Positions 8,708 through 16,526 of a stretch of 27,823 bases of DNA are shown piece by piece (within the stretch, counting starts at the first letter, position 1; each line of letters opens with the position of its first letter). Under the pieces are notes generated by a model. It saw only the letters and a list, made by a program, of their open reading frames with translations. It was not told where the DNA came from and made no database searches. The position numbers and the translations under genes were made by a program. Origin of the DNA: a candidate division Zixibacteria bacterium 4484_93 (GTDB lineage: Bacteria; UBP14; UBA6098; 4484-93); assembly GCA_002085385.1 (NCBI GenBank), contig NATO01000038.1, positions 1-27,823 on the forward strand, written 5' to 3'.

Positions 8708-10197
8708 TTCTCTTTCTGCTCCTTCGCCCAGTCTATAACCACTTCTTTATCGCTGAAGTGGATGGTTCTGTCGGCAAATATCTGGTAATCTTCATGCCCC
8801 TTTCCCGCTATGACAACGATATCATCCGAAGAAGCAGTCGAGAGGGCATACCGAATCGCCTCCCGCCTGTCTATGATTGCCACATACGAGAATTTCGGTG
8901 GGATACCAGATGTTATCTCATCCACGATGCTTTCCGGGTCCTCACTCCTTGGATTATCCGATGTAACGACTGCAAGGTCGGCAACCTCAGCCGCAATCTT
9001 CCCCATAATCGGACGCTTCGCTTTTTCTCTGTCTCCCCCACAACCGAACACAACTATCAGTCTCCCCCTTGTGACCTCTTTCAGTGTTAGAAGAAGATTT
9101 TTCAGTGCATCGGGTGTGTGTGCATAATCGATGAATACCCCCGTTCCCCTTACCTCCTTCACTCGCTCCAACCTCCCGGGGGGAGAGACAAATGTTGGAA
9201 TAGCACGGCATATCGCATCCCTGTCGAGCCCAAGAGCAAAGCAAGCTGCCACTGCAGAGACTGTGTTGTATATATTAAATTTACCCAGAAGCTGGGTTCC
9301 TATCGAACAATACATATCCTTGTGCCTGATAGAAAGGGTTGTTCCCTCATCGGTTAAGGAGAACCTGGAAACGAAGAAATCTGCAGTAGGGTTCTCGAGC
9401 GAATATGTCCAGACCCTATCCCCGGCGACATCAACAATCCGCCTACCATAAGGGTCATCTATGTTCACGATGGCGAGGCTATCGGGGGAAAGTGTGGAGA
9501 AGAGCCTCTTCTTCGCCTCGAAGTAGCTCTCCATATCGCCGTGGTAATCGAGGTGGTCCTCCGACCCGTGGTAATCGAGGTGGTCCTCCGACAGGTTCGT
9601 GAAGACCGCAACCCGAAATTCTATCCCCGCTATTCGCCTCTGAACTATCGAATGGGAGGATGCCTCCATAGCCACAATCTCGACGCCGGATGATACCATA
9701 TCGTGCAGGATTCCGAACAGACTCACAGGGTTGGGGGTTGTCAGGTCCGTCCTGACAAATCTATCTCCTATATTGTATCCGAGTGTCCCTATGACTGATG
9801 CTCTGACGCCGGACGATTCAAATATGTGTCTTATAAAGCTGGTAACGGTCGTTTTACCGTTTGTGCCGGTGACAGCTATCATCCGAAGCTTTGTATCTGG
9901 TATGTCAAAGAAGCCGCGGGCAAGTAGTGCAAGCGCTTCCCTGGTGTCTGGAACAATAACTTTCACCGGCAAATCCAGGGGAATATCCCTCTCAAGAACA
10001 AACAGTCGGCATCCTCTTTCCAGTGCATCCTGAATGAATGTATGTCCATCTGCTTTCTCGCCGCGAATAGCAACGAACAGGGAATTACTTCCTGCCTTGC
10101 GGGAGTCACAGACAATATCTTCAATGTTCACTCCTTCTATTTCACCAACAATCTGTTTTTCTGGAAGAAAGTCGATTAGACGCTTTAGGTTTTTCAT
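8689..10197 (-). CDS. murE: UDP-MurNAc-L-Ala-D-Glu--meso-diaminopimelate ligase MurE, with a 9-residue internal duplication
   Basis: MurE adds the third stem residue to UDP-MurNAc-L-Ala-D-Glu. It has 502 residues. Visible motifs are SRKAGSNSLFVAIRG, the P-loop GTNGKTT (111-117), the UDP-MurNAc contact LTTPNPV (152-158), EASSHS (178-183), and the AKKRLF lysine region (228-233), which holds the carbamylated Lys in the family. DNPR (414-417) is the signature for meso-diaminopimelate. The oddity is SEDHLDYHG at 203-211 repeated at once at 212-220. Other MurE proteins have a single DHLDYHGDM segment here, so nine residues are extra about ten residues before the carbamylated Lys. The start shares one nt with the ftsI stop (TGATG). 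Whether the enzyme is fully active cannot be told from sequence. Confidence 0.96.
   Translation of the reverse strand: MKNLKRLIDFLPEKQIVGEIEGVNIEDIVCDSRKAGSNSLFVAIRGEKADGHTFIQDALERGCRLFVLERDIPLDLPVKVIVPDTREALALLARGFFDIPDTKLRMIAVTGTNGKTTVTSFIRHIFESSGVRASVIGTLGYNIGDRFVRTDLTTPNPVSLFGILHDMVSSGVEIVAMEASSHSIVQRRIAGIEFRVAVFTNLSEDHLDYHGSEDHLDYHGDMESYFEAKKRLFSTLSPDSLAIVNIDDPYGRRIVDVAGDRVWTYSLENPTADFFVSRFSLTDEGTTLSIRHKDMYCSIGTQLLGKFNIYNTVSAVAACFALGLDRDAICRAIPTFVSPPGRLERVKEVRGTGVFIDYAHTPDALKNLLLTLKEVTRGRLIVVFGCGGDREKAKRPIMGKIAAEVADLAVVTSDNPRSEDPESIVDEITSGIPPKFSYVAIIDRREAIRYALSTASSDDIVVIAGKGHEDYQIFADRTIHFSDKEVVIDWAKEQKEKWNRSR
9539..9592. repeat. Perfect 27-bp direct tandem duplication inside murE
   Basis: Positions 9539-9565 and 9566-9592 are identical over all 27 bases, and the identity breaks on both flanks. 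The unit is nine codons, so the murE frame is kept and SEDHLDYHG is doubled. Perfect identity, including third codon positions, means a recent event or an assembly artefact. Confidence 0.97.
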
Positions 10198-12296
10198 CAG
10201 GGCACCTCACAGATGAGAAGGCAAGGGGTTTTCCTGTCCACAAGGATGCCTGGTTTGGGTATCTGCTGTCTGACAATCCCGGAGCCAACAACCCTGATTG
10301 GTATCCCGAAGATATCAGCTGCTCTCATCGCCTCACGGAGTGTAAGTCCCTCAAGCGTTGGCATCTCCAGCCGCTCTCTGTCGAGCTTCCCGGCACCAAG
10401 GTAAAGAAAGACGGTATCCACCTTACCACAGGCGGGGTTCTGATTGAGGACGATATCTCCCTTTCCAAGAAAGACTACAGGGAGCTCGATGCTTTTTGAA
10501 AGCTCTTCCGCCTGGAATCTCGTAAGCCCGACAAAGTTTGGGGTATTCTCATGCTCAGAAGGGTTCGTTGTATCCGCAAAGGTGCAATTTCTTATCATTC
10601 CGGATGCTGCTGCCCGATAAAATATCTGCCGAACAACCGGAGCAGCCACCGTTCCACCAAAGTATTTCCCCTTCGGATGCCTGACAACGACATAGGCAAC
10701 CATCTCAGGAGAATCAGCAGGAACCATCCCAACAAACGATGCAGTGTAGCCACCAGAGATTTTGTCATATCCTCTTTTCCCCTTAGCAATCTGGGCGGTT
10801 CCCGTCTTACCGGCAACAGGGATGCCAGGGATTTTTGCCTTTGTTCCCGTTCCTCTTTCAACCACCTCTGTCAATATCTGACGGAGTGAATCTGCTGTCT
10901 CTTTATCTATCACCCTCCTGATAGCGTGCGGTGAGTTCTCAAAGATGACTCCATCCTCCGATGCAATCTGGCTAACAATATATGGTCTCCACAGAATTCC
11001 CCCGTTTGCAACTGCAGAGTATGCATTGGCTATCTGAAGAGCAGTGACATCCACCTCATATCCAATGGCCATATAGCTCATAGAGACACCTGTCCAGTTC
11101 TTCGGCATCTCAAGCCACCCGGAAACCTCGCCGGGGGAATCGATACCCGTTTTCGCACCGAACCCGTAGGCACGAGCCATATCGTAAAACTTGTCTTTCG
11201 GGACCGAGGAGGAGATGTTCACTGTTCCGACATTTATCGATTTTACGAAGCAGTCATATCCTGTTTCCCTGTGATACTTGTGGTGGTCGGTTATCTTGCA
11301 GTCGTATATCTGCATAACGCCATCTCCGCAATCGACAGTGTCGGTCAGGTCAAATGTGGAATACTGTATCACAGAGGAGGCACATACCAGCTTGAACACA
11401 GAGCCTGGCTCAAACCTATCCATTATTACCCGATTTCTCAGGCTGGTGCTGTCCTTACGCATTATCCTATTCGGGTCGAATGTAGGGTAGGTTGCCATTG
11501 CCAGCACCTTACCGGTTCTCGGGTCCAGCACGACTGCTCGAACATCCTCCGGATGCCACTTTTTGTATGCACTCTCAAGCTCCTCTTCGACTATCCTCTG
11601 GAGTTGGATATCAACGGTCAGCTTCACATCCGCCCCAGAAATAGGCCAAGAAAGTTTCCTCCGAAAGACAGTATGAGGACGTCTCAAGGCATCCACAAAA
11701 ATCTCAACCTTACCATCGGTTCCAGCAAGGAAATCTTCATACTGCCTCTCCACACCATCTTTGCCGTGCCTTTTCTCATCCGTGTAGCCTATAACCTGCG
11801 AAAGGAGAGCCCCATGTGGGTAGTATCGCTTGTAGCTTATCTGTTTGTGTATACCAGAATAAAGATATCTCTTCTCAATGCGTTCCTTAAGTTCCTGGAT
11901 TGCTCTGGATGTTTCGAGGGAAGCATCTTCGACCAGAGTATAGTAACCGCCATATCTTTTCATCAGCCTCGTCATAGTATCAGAAGGGACGGAGAGGATT
12001 TTTGCGAGCCCGCAGGCAACGGAGTCAAAGGCATCCGCATCCTCTATTTCCATAGCAGAAAGGTAGAATGATTCAGTTAATTTGTCCTCAGCCAGTACCT
12101 CTCCATTGGCGTCAAGTATCCTGCCACGGCGAGCGGGGATAATTCTTATCTGGCTCTGCTGCCTGTGCGCACGTTCCCGCAAATTTCTTTTATCGATTAT
12201 CTGGACGGAAAAAAGCCTTATCCAGAGGGCAACAACCAGAGCAAACATTAGCAGGAAAAACAGAACAAATCTCCTGCTATCCGTCCGAGAAATCAT
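10197..12296 (-). CDS. ftsI: Septal transpeptidase FtsI (class B penicillin-binding protein) with two PASTA-like domains
   Basis: FtsI cross-links septal peptidoglycan outside the cytoplasmic membrane as partner of FtsW. It has 699 residues. One N-terminal membrane anchor (about 9-30) is followed by the pedestal/dimerisation domain with IPARRGRILDANGEVLAE (53-70). The transpeptidase domain has the three active-site motifs: SVFK (299-302, nucleophile Ser299), SIN (353-355) and KTGT (497-500). The C-terminus holds two PASTA-like units, about 585-634 and 645-699. PASTA units are best known from Gram-positive PBP2x/SpoVD proteins but also occur elsewhere. It follows the ftsL stop by 1 nt, with GGGAG 8 nt before the ATG, and runs into murE with a TGATG junction. 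All catalytic motifs are intact. Confidence 0.96.
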   Translation of the reverse strand: MISRTDSRRFVLFFLLMFALVVALWIRLFSVQIIDKRNLRERAHRQQSQIRIIPARRGRILDANGEVLAEDKLTESFYLSAMEIEDADAFDSVACGLAKILSVPSDTMTRLMKRYGGYYTLVEDASLETSRAIQELKERIEKRYLYSGIHKQISYKRYYPHGALLSQVIGYTDEKRHGKDGVERQYEDFLAGTDGKVEIFVDALRRPHTVFRRKLSWPISGADVKLTVDIQLQRIVEEELESAYKKWHPEDVRAVVLDPRTGKVLAMATYPTFDPNRIMRKDSTSLRNRVIMDRFEPGSVFKLVCASSVIQYSTFDLTDTVDCGDGVMQIYDCKITDHHKYHRETGYDCFVKSINVGTVNISSSVPKDKFYDMARAYGFGAKTGIDSPGEVSGWLEMPKNWTGVSMSYMAIGYEVDVTALQIANAYSAVANGGILWRPYIVSQIASEDGVIFENSPHAIRRVIDKETADSLRQILTEVVERGTGTKAKIPGIPVAGKTGTAQIAKGKRGYDKISGGYTASFVGMVPADSPEMVAYVVVRHPKGKYFGGTVAAPVVRQIFYRAAASGMIRNCTFADTTNPSEHENTPNFVGLTRFQAEELSKSIELPVVFLGKGDIVLNQNPACGKVDTVFLYLGAGKLDRERLEMPTLEGLTLREAMRAADIFGIPIRVVGSGIVRQQIPKPGILVDRKTPCLLICEVP

Positions 12297-12297
12297 C

Positions 12298-12699
12298 CTA
12301 AATCTCCCAGATACCTTTCAGCTTCTCCCGCTCAAAGACAAAACTCACTGCCCTCTTGAAACTTGACTTTATCCTGGCAAAAAGAGAGAGCTTATCCACT
12401 GGGGCTGTGGCTTTTCTCTCTCTGTGAACAACCTGCTCTATCCTCACATCACTCAAATGGAAATCCCTCTCGGCAATCCCCTTGATACGCTCTCTTGACT
12501 TGAGCTGCTCGACCGACTCCTCGAGGCTGGATCTGATGTCCTGAAGCTCAGACAGACGACGGCTCTTGCGAACAATTATCTCCTCCCGGGAAAGCAGATA
12601 TACACGCTCGGCGGTATACAGCAAACCCACTCCTACCAGAAGGAGAAAGTAAATAAAACTTCGAAGCAGCTTATTCAATCCGGGGTAATTACACTCCAT
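12298..12699 (-). CDS. ftsL: FtsL-like bitopic division protein
   Basis: This 133-residue protein has a short cytoplasmic head, one membrane segment (about 13-30) and a predicted coiled coil (about 35-75, rich in Glu, Arg and Leu). It then has RIKGIAERDFHLSDVRIEQVV, which resembles the conserved end of FtsL/DivIC-type proteins. Such proteins pair with FtsB and FtsQ and activate FtsWI at the septum. FtsL sequences diverge strongly, so the name rests mainly on topology and the exact slot between rsmH and ftsI. A basic tail of about 35 residues follows the coiled coil. There are 45 nt between rsmH and this ATG, and 1 nt between its stop and ftsI. Confidence 0.8.
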   Translation of the reverse strand: MECNYPGLNKLLRSFIYFLLLVGVGLLYTAERVYLLSREEIIVRKSRRLSELQDIRSSLEESVEQLKSRERIKGIAERDFHLSDVRIEQVVHRERKATAPVDKLSLFARIKSSFKRAVSFVFEREKLKGIWEI

Positions 12700-12744
12700 T
12701 ATGCCTGCCTTTATCTTTTCCCAAAAGCAGGATACCGGAGCCCC

Positions 12745-13632
12745 TCACACTTTGCGTAGGATACAACGTAGCTTGGCGGAGCGAGAATGCCTGTTCTCCT
12801 GAACCTCAGATATTCCAGGGGAAACAGGCTTCTCCGTCAGAGCCAAGAACCCACCAGAGGATACGAGTTCCTTAAACCTTCTCTTCACTATCCTGTCCTC
12901 GAGGGAGTGATAGGAAATGACACATATCCGCCCGTTCGGGTTCAGAAGGTCGGGCAGAACAGAAAGAGCAGTTGCAAGGTTCCCAAGCTCATCGTTGACG
13001 AATATTCTCAGAGCCTGAAACACACGAGACAAACTCTTTACTGCTCCTCTCCCGGGAATAGACGAGGCAACAATTTTTGCGAGCTCATCGGAGGTTTCAA
13101 TGGATGACCTCTTTCTTCTCGCAACAATTTTTTTTGCTATCTGTCGGGAAAAGCGCTCCTCTCCAAAGCGATAAAATATATCCGATAACATCTTCTCTCC
13201 GAAGCGGTTAACGACATCATACGCTGAATATCTTGCTCCCTTACCGAACCTCATATCAAGCCGAGAACTCGACCTGTAAGAGAAACCTCTATCGGAAGCA
13301 AGCTGGAAACTGGATAATCCGAGGTCAAGTAAAACACCATCAACCCTGGCTATACCAAACCGGGAAAGTATCTTTGGGGTATCTACAAAATTCCCCTCAA
13401 CGAGTGTAACCCTCTCTCCATACTCTCTGAGGTTATGTTTTGCGGTTTCAAGAGCAGCTCTATCGAGGTCTATCCCCAGCACCCTGCTTTCACTTGTCAA
13501 TGAACTAAGAATCTCCTTCGTATGTCCGCCTAAACCAACCGTGGCGTCGACATAGACCCCAGGGTCATTTCCAATAAGGTAAAACAACACCTCATTGACC
13601 ATCACCGGCTGGTGCTGTATGCTCTTTTTCAT
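12745..13632 (-). CDS. rsmH: 16S rRNA (cytosine-1402-N4)-methyltransferase RsmH
   Basis: RsmH methylates N4 of C1402 in the decoding centre of 16S rRNA with S-adenosylmethionine. I place the start at the ATG giving MKKSIQHQPVMVNEVL, because the conserved HxPVxxxEVL motif must be near the N-terminus. That gives 295 residues, normal for the family. The frame stays open upstream to 13746 inside mraZ. The SAM-binding loop VDATVGLGGHT is at 28-38. LLDLGLSSFQLASDRGFSYR, LDMRFG and RVFQALRIFVNDEL are typical, and ISYHSLEDRIVKRRF lies near the C-terminus. The start lies 41 nt inside the mraZ end. No strong ribosome site precedes it, so translation may be coupled to mraZ. Confidence 0.97.
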   Translation of the reverse strand: MKKSIQHQPVMVNEVLFYLIGNDPGVYVDATVGLGGHTKEILSSLTSESRVLGIDLDRAALETAKHNLREYGERVTLVEGNFVDTPKILSRFGIARVDGVLLDLGLSSFQLASDRGFSYRSSSRLDMRFGKGARYSAYDVVNRFGEKMLSDIFYRFGEERFSRQIAKKIVARRKRSSIETSDELAKIVASSIPGRGAVKSLSRVFQALRIFVNDELGNLATALSVLPDLLNPNGRICVISYHSLEDRIVKRRFKELVSSGGFLALTEKPVSPGISEVQENRHSRSAKLRCILRKV

Positions 13633-14104
13633 CCGAATCGAGACCGAGCAAACTGCCAAAGAAAAGCTTGCCCCCCCTGTCGAAACCGCCTCTACCTTTA
13701 TAATTCTTGATATACTCACTATATCTATCAGGATTCCAAAGCTCAATCCATCTGCCGACAGCGATTATCAGAACAGGAGCTCCCTTCGAGAGCCCAGCCT
13801 TCTCTAACAGCTTGCCCGGTATGGTGATACGGTTTTTATTTTGATATTCTACATTAACAGGATGAATGTTCGATATAAGCTCCCTGAAAAGATACAACCT
13901 ATCCTCCATCCCAAGCCCCGATGTGGAGAACCCGGAGAGAAACTTCTCAAGGTCACCGGCGGGAAACATTGCCAGGCAACCGTCCACACCAACGGTTATG
14001 TTGAACTTGAACTGCAGTTGCCCCGAGGATTTCTCGAGCATCTTGGCAGGAATACTCGTTCGTCCCTTGTCATCGAGGGTATGTTCAGCCCTGCCAATGA
14101 ACAT
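13592..14104 (-). CDS. mraZ: MraZ, DNA-binding regulator of the dcw operon
   Basis: MraZ is a ring-forming DNA-binding protein with two SpoVT/AbrB-type swapped-hairpin motifs. In studied bacteria it binds direct repeats before its own gene and controls the dcw operon. The two motifs are visible: KGRTSIPAKML (13-23) and RITIPGKLLEKAGL (about 92-105). VGRWIELWNPDRY is the usual C-terminal landmark. At 170 residues it has an extra tail after about residue 140 (GFDRGGKLFFGSLLGLD…) compared with typical MraZ proteins of about 140-155. The 3' end of this tail is also the 5' end of rsmH, 41 nt shared. As first gene after a 340-bp control region it is the likely promoter-proximal gene. Confidence 0.96.
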   Translation of the reverse strand: MFIGRAEHTLDDKGRTSIPAKMLEKSSGQLQFKFNITVGVDGCLAMFPAGDLEKFLSGFSTSGLGMEDRLYLFRELISNIHPVNVEYQNKNRITIPGKLLEKAGLSKGAPVLIIAVGRWIELWNPDRYSEYIKNYKGRGGFDRGGKLFFGSLLGLDSDEKEHTAPAGDGQ

Positions 14105-14114
14105 TCAGGCTTTT

Positions 14115-14150
14115 CTCCATTTTGTTAAACTTTTTCTCCATTCTTACCCA
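14115..14150 (-). promoter_or_regulatory. Candidate MraZ-binding boxes (TGGGT/TGGAG direct repeats)
   Basis: Reading towards mraZ the strand has TGGGT (14150-14146), then TGGAG exactly 10 bp on (14140-14136), and TGGAG again 21 bp further (14119-14115). The E. coli MraZ operator is a set of TGGGN repeats 10 bp apart just before mraZ (established). The two TGGAG copies share a longer ATGGAGAAAA. The proximal one may also serve as the mraZ ribosome site. The assignment is inference. Confidence 0.4.
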
Positions 14151-14155
14151 CAAGC

Positions 14156-14183
14156 AATTTAAACGCTCATTCCTGAAAGTCAA
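14156..14183 (-). promoter_or_regulatory. Candidate promoter for mraZ and the dcw operon
   Basis: On the minus strand TTGACT (14183-14178) and TAAATT (14161-14156) are separated by 16 bp. The start would fall at about 14149, close to or within the candidate MraZ boxes, which would allow autoregulation. The -10 element matches 4 of 6 consensus bases. Confidence 0.4.
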
Positions 14184-14366
14184 GAATTTTTTTCAATCTT
14201 TTCTGATTTTCTTCACAGAAAGTTATACTTCAGGAGATGCTCATAACCTTTTGCTGCACAAACAGATAGCCTACATTATTAGTCGAACAATGGAAAGAAA
14301 GGGGCAAAAAAATTCTGCCAGTTACCAGACCCTATAGAAACTTATTACACCAATTACAAAAAACAT

Positions 14367-14394
14367 TTGACTTATTAAGGGAAAAACATAGATT
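14367..14394 (+). promoter_or_regulatory. Candidate promoter for the porGDAB operon
   Basis: TTGACT (14367-14372) and TAGATT (14389-14394) are separated by 16 bp. The leader would be about 40-45 nt before the porG ATG, which has its own GGAG at 14435-14438. Confidence 0.5.
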
Positions 14395-14444
14395 GAATTA
14401 AAGCAGGTTTGTGAATTTTGGAACATAGTTGAAAGGAGTGAGGT

Positions 14445-15014
14445 ATGGGAATGCTGGAGATACGTTGGCACGGCAGAGGAGGTCAGGGTGCGAAAACTGC
14501 ATCGACCTTGCTTGCCGCCGTCGCCATCGAGGAGGGGAAATATGGCCAGGGTTTCCCCGAATATGGCCCTGAAAGGGGCGGTGCCCCGATGAAAGGGTTC
14601 ACGAGGATATCGGACGAACCCATAAGATACCATTGCGGCGTCTATCATCCTGGCATAGTGGTTGTGCTTGACCCGACCCTTTTGCCGCTCGTCGATGTTA
14701 CCGAGGGGTTGAAGGAGGATGGCTCTCTGCTCATCAACACTCCGCTTTCACCGAATGAGGTGAGAAAAAGGTATGGGTTGAATGTAGAAAAACTTTACAC
14801 AATCGATGCAACAAAGATATCCCTCGAGGAGATAGGTAAGCCCATTCCAAACACACCGATGCTCGGTGCACTAATCAAGGCTATGGGCGGAATGATTTCC
14901 TTAGAGACTGTCCTCGGCGATATAAGAAAGAAGTTTGCAAGGAAGTTCCCTGAGAAGATTATTCAGGGGAATCTCAACGCCGTTAAGCGTGCTTACGAGG
15001 AGGTGAAGATATAA
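14445..15014 (+). CDS. porG: Pyruvate:ferredoxin oxidoreductase, gamma subunit
   Basis: This is the gamma subunit of a four-subunit 2-oxoacid:ferredoxin oxidoreductase, which oxidatively decarboxylates pyruvate to acetyl-CoA and reduces ferredoxin in the cytoplasm. It has 189 residues, normal for the family. The N-terminus LEIRWHGRGGQGAKTAS (4-20) is the gamma-domain signature, followed by YGQGFPEYGPERGGAPMKGF and IGKPIPNTPMLGAL. A GGAGTGAGG stands just before the ATG. The stop shares one nt with porD (TAATG). It is the first of four co-directional genes in the Thermotoga order gamma-delta-alpha-beta. Pyruvate is the best guess for substrate. A branched-chain 2-oxoacid cannot be excluded. Confidence 0.93.
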   Translation: MGMLEIRWHGRGGQGAKTASTLLAAVAIEEGKYGQGFPEYGPERGGAPMKGFTRISDEPIRYHCGVYHPGIVVVLDPTLLPLVDVTEGLKEDGSLLINTPLSPNEVRKRYGLNVEKLYTIDATKISLEEIGKPIPNTPMLGALIKAMGGMISLETVLGDIRKKFARKFPEKIIQGNLNAVKRAYEEVKI

Positions 15015-15319
15015 TGGCAAAAGAGAAAGGCTGGAAAGATGTTCCTATGGCGGGGCTCATCGTTGAGCCGGGGAACTCCGTAGAATATAAGACGGGAAGT
15101 TGGAGGAGTTATCGCCCTGTCTGGCATCCGGAAAACTGCATCCATTGTCTATTCTGCTTTTACTACTGTCCTGACTCGGCGATTACGGTCAAGGATGGGA
15201 AGATGACAGGGATAAACTATGATTTCTGCAAGGGCTGTGGAATCTGCGTTACCGAGTGTCCTACAAAGCCAGAGAAACCTGCCCTCGAACTCAAACTTGA
15301 ATCGGAATTTATCGAATGA
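15014..15319 (+). CDS. porD: Pyruvate:ferredoxin oxidoreductase, delta subunit (2x[4Fe-4S] ferredoxin-like)
   Basis: This 101-residue subunit carries two [4Fe-4S] clusters that pass electrons from the TPP-containing core to external ferredoxin. Two complete CxxCxxCxxxC motifs are visible: Cys42, 45, 48 and 52 (CIHCLFCFYYC) and Cys72, 75, 78 and 82 (CKGCGICVTEC). Each has its last cysteine next to Pro, as in bacterial-type ferredoxins. The N-terminal 40 residues (GNSVEYKTGSWRSYRPVW) match the PorD-type extension. It is coupled to porG through TAATG and lies 13 nt before porA. Confidence 0.95.
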   Translation: MAKEKGWKDVPMAGLIVEPGNSVEYKTGSWRSYRPVWHPENCIHCLFCFYYCPDSAITVKDGKMTGINYDFCKGCGICVTECPTKPEKPALELKLESEFIE

Positions 15320-15332
15320 AAGGAGAAAACAA

Positions 15333-16517
15333 GTGGCTAAAAATCTTTTGGCACTGACAGGGAACGACGCTGGGGCATACGCTGTAAAGCAGGTGCAGCC
15401 GGATGTCGCCGCTGTCTTCCCAATTACCCCACAGACAGAGCTTATGCACAAGGTGGCCGAGTATGTTGCCGATGGGGTAATAGACACAGAGCTTATAACC
15501 GTTGAGTCGGAGCATTCTGCAATGAGTGCGACCGTTGGAGCAGCAGCCGGGGGAGCAAGAACATTCACCGCAACAGCAGCAAACGGGTTCGCTCTTATGT
15601 GGGAGATTGTCTACATCGCATCGTCGCTGAGACTACCCATCGTTATGGCTCTCGTCAATAGGGCGTTATCCGCTCCCATCAACATCCACGGAGACCACTC
15701 CGACAGTATGGGTGGACGAGATACCGGCTGGATTCAATTTTACTCCGAGGGTGCACAGGAGGTCTACGATAACCTCATTCAGGCATACAGGATTGCCGAG
15801 CATAAGGATGTCCTGCTTCCTGTTATGGCGACATTCGATGGCTTCATCATCTCACACACAACGGAGATTGTAGATACATTAACTGACGACACGGTAAGAA
15901 AATTTGTCGGTGAGTATAAGCCGGCATACAGTCTATTGGACATAGACCATCCCATAACAGTTGGGCCACTCGACCTATATGACTGGTATTTTGAGCACAA
16001 GCGCAGCCAGATAGAAGCTACCAAACACGCAAGGAAGGTCATCCTCGATGTGGCGGATGAGTTCTACAAGCTGACCGGAAGAAAATATGGATATTTCGAT
16101 GAATACAGGATAGATGATGCGGAAGCAGTTATCGTTGTGCTTGGAAGTGCCGCGGGAACGACAAAATGCGTTGTCGACAAGATGAGAAAAGAAGGGAAGA
16201 AGGTCGGTGTTCTGAAACTCCGCGTCTTCAGACCGTTCCCGGCAGAGGAAATCGCCAATGCACTCAAGGATGTTCCTGTCGTCGGAGTGCTGGATAGAAT
16301 GGTATCGTTCGGTGGCTGGGGTGGTCCCGTGTTCAACGAGCTGCGTTCCGCTATGTATAATATGGAAAAGAGACCTGAGGTCGTCAACTACCACTATGGA
16401 CTCGGTGGACGGGACATCAATACGGAACAGATAGAAGAGACATTCAACACACTCCTGGAAATCGCTGAAACAGGAGAGGTCAAGGAGCGGTTTGGATACA
16501 TCGGACTGAGAGAATAG
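15333..16517 (+). CDS. porA: Pyruvate:ferredoxin oxidoreductase, alpha subunit
   Basis: The alpha subunit binds the 2-oxoacid side of the active site with the TPP-binding beta subunit. I choose the GTG at 15333, since AGGAG lies 8 nt upstream and the product MAKNLLALTGNDAGAYAVKQ starts where family members do. That gives 394 residues, the usual length. FPITPQTELM (29-38) holds the conserved ITP motif that contacts substrate. The segments GDHSDSMGGRDTGWIQFYSEGAQE, YDWYFEHKRSQIEAT and LDRMVSFGGWGGPVFNE follow in family order. The frame also stays open upstream over porD, which is not a credible start. Nine nt separate it from porB. Confidence 0.95.
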   Translation: MAKNLLALTGNDAGAYAVKQVQPDVAAVFPITPQTELMHKVAEYVADGVIDTELITVESEHSAMSATVGAAAGGARTFTATAANGFALMWEIVYIASSLRLPIVMALVNRALSAPINIHGDHSDSMGGRDTGWIQFYSEGAQEVYDNLIQAYRIAEHKDVLLPVMATFDGFIISHTTEIVDTLTDDTVRKFVGEYKPAYSLLDIDHPITVGPLDLYDWYFEHKRSQIEATKHARKVILDVADEFYKLTGRKYGYFDEYRIDDAEAVIVVLGSAAGTTKCVVDKMRKEGKKVGVLKLRVFRPFPAEEIANALKDVPVVGVLDRMVSFGGWGGPVFNELRSAMYNMEKRPEVVNYHYGLGGRDINTEQIEETFNTLLEIAETGEVKERFGYIGLRE

Positions 16518-16526
16518 GAGGGAAAA

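Larger units (their letters stand above)
14105..14444. other. 340-bp divergent control region between mraZ and porG
   Basis: I see no convincing gene here. It is AT-richer than its surroundings and holds a promoter candidate for each flanking operon plus the repeats before mraZ listed separately. The middle part (about 14185-14360) shows nothing I can assign. I see no riboswitch-like or T-box-like structure. Confidence 0.7.

Noticed and set aside
9539..9592. CRISPR-like or mobile-element repeat
   Set aside because: There are only two directly abutting units within a coding frame, with no spacers, inverted ends or transposase nearby.
11271..12071. A 266-codon plus-strand frame opposite ftsI, and similar ones opposite mraY (6367-7041) and pruA (18058-18735)
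   Set aside because: Each lies fully inside a well-supported gene on the other strand, with low-quality composition and no plausible ribosome site.
14185..14360. Small RNA, riboswitch or small gene in the middle of the mraZ-porG control region
   Set aside because: Short frames here lack ribosome sites and I see no conserved structured-RNA pattern.
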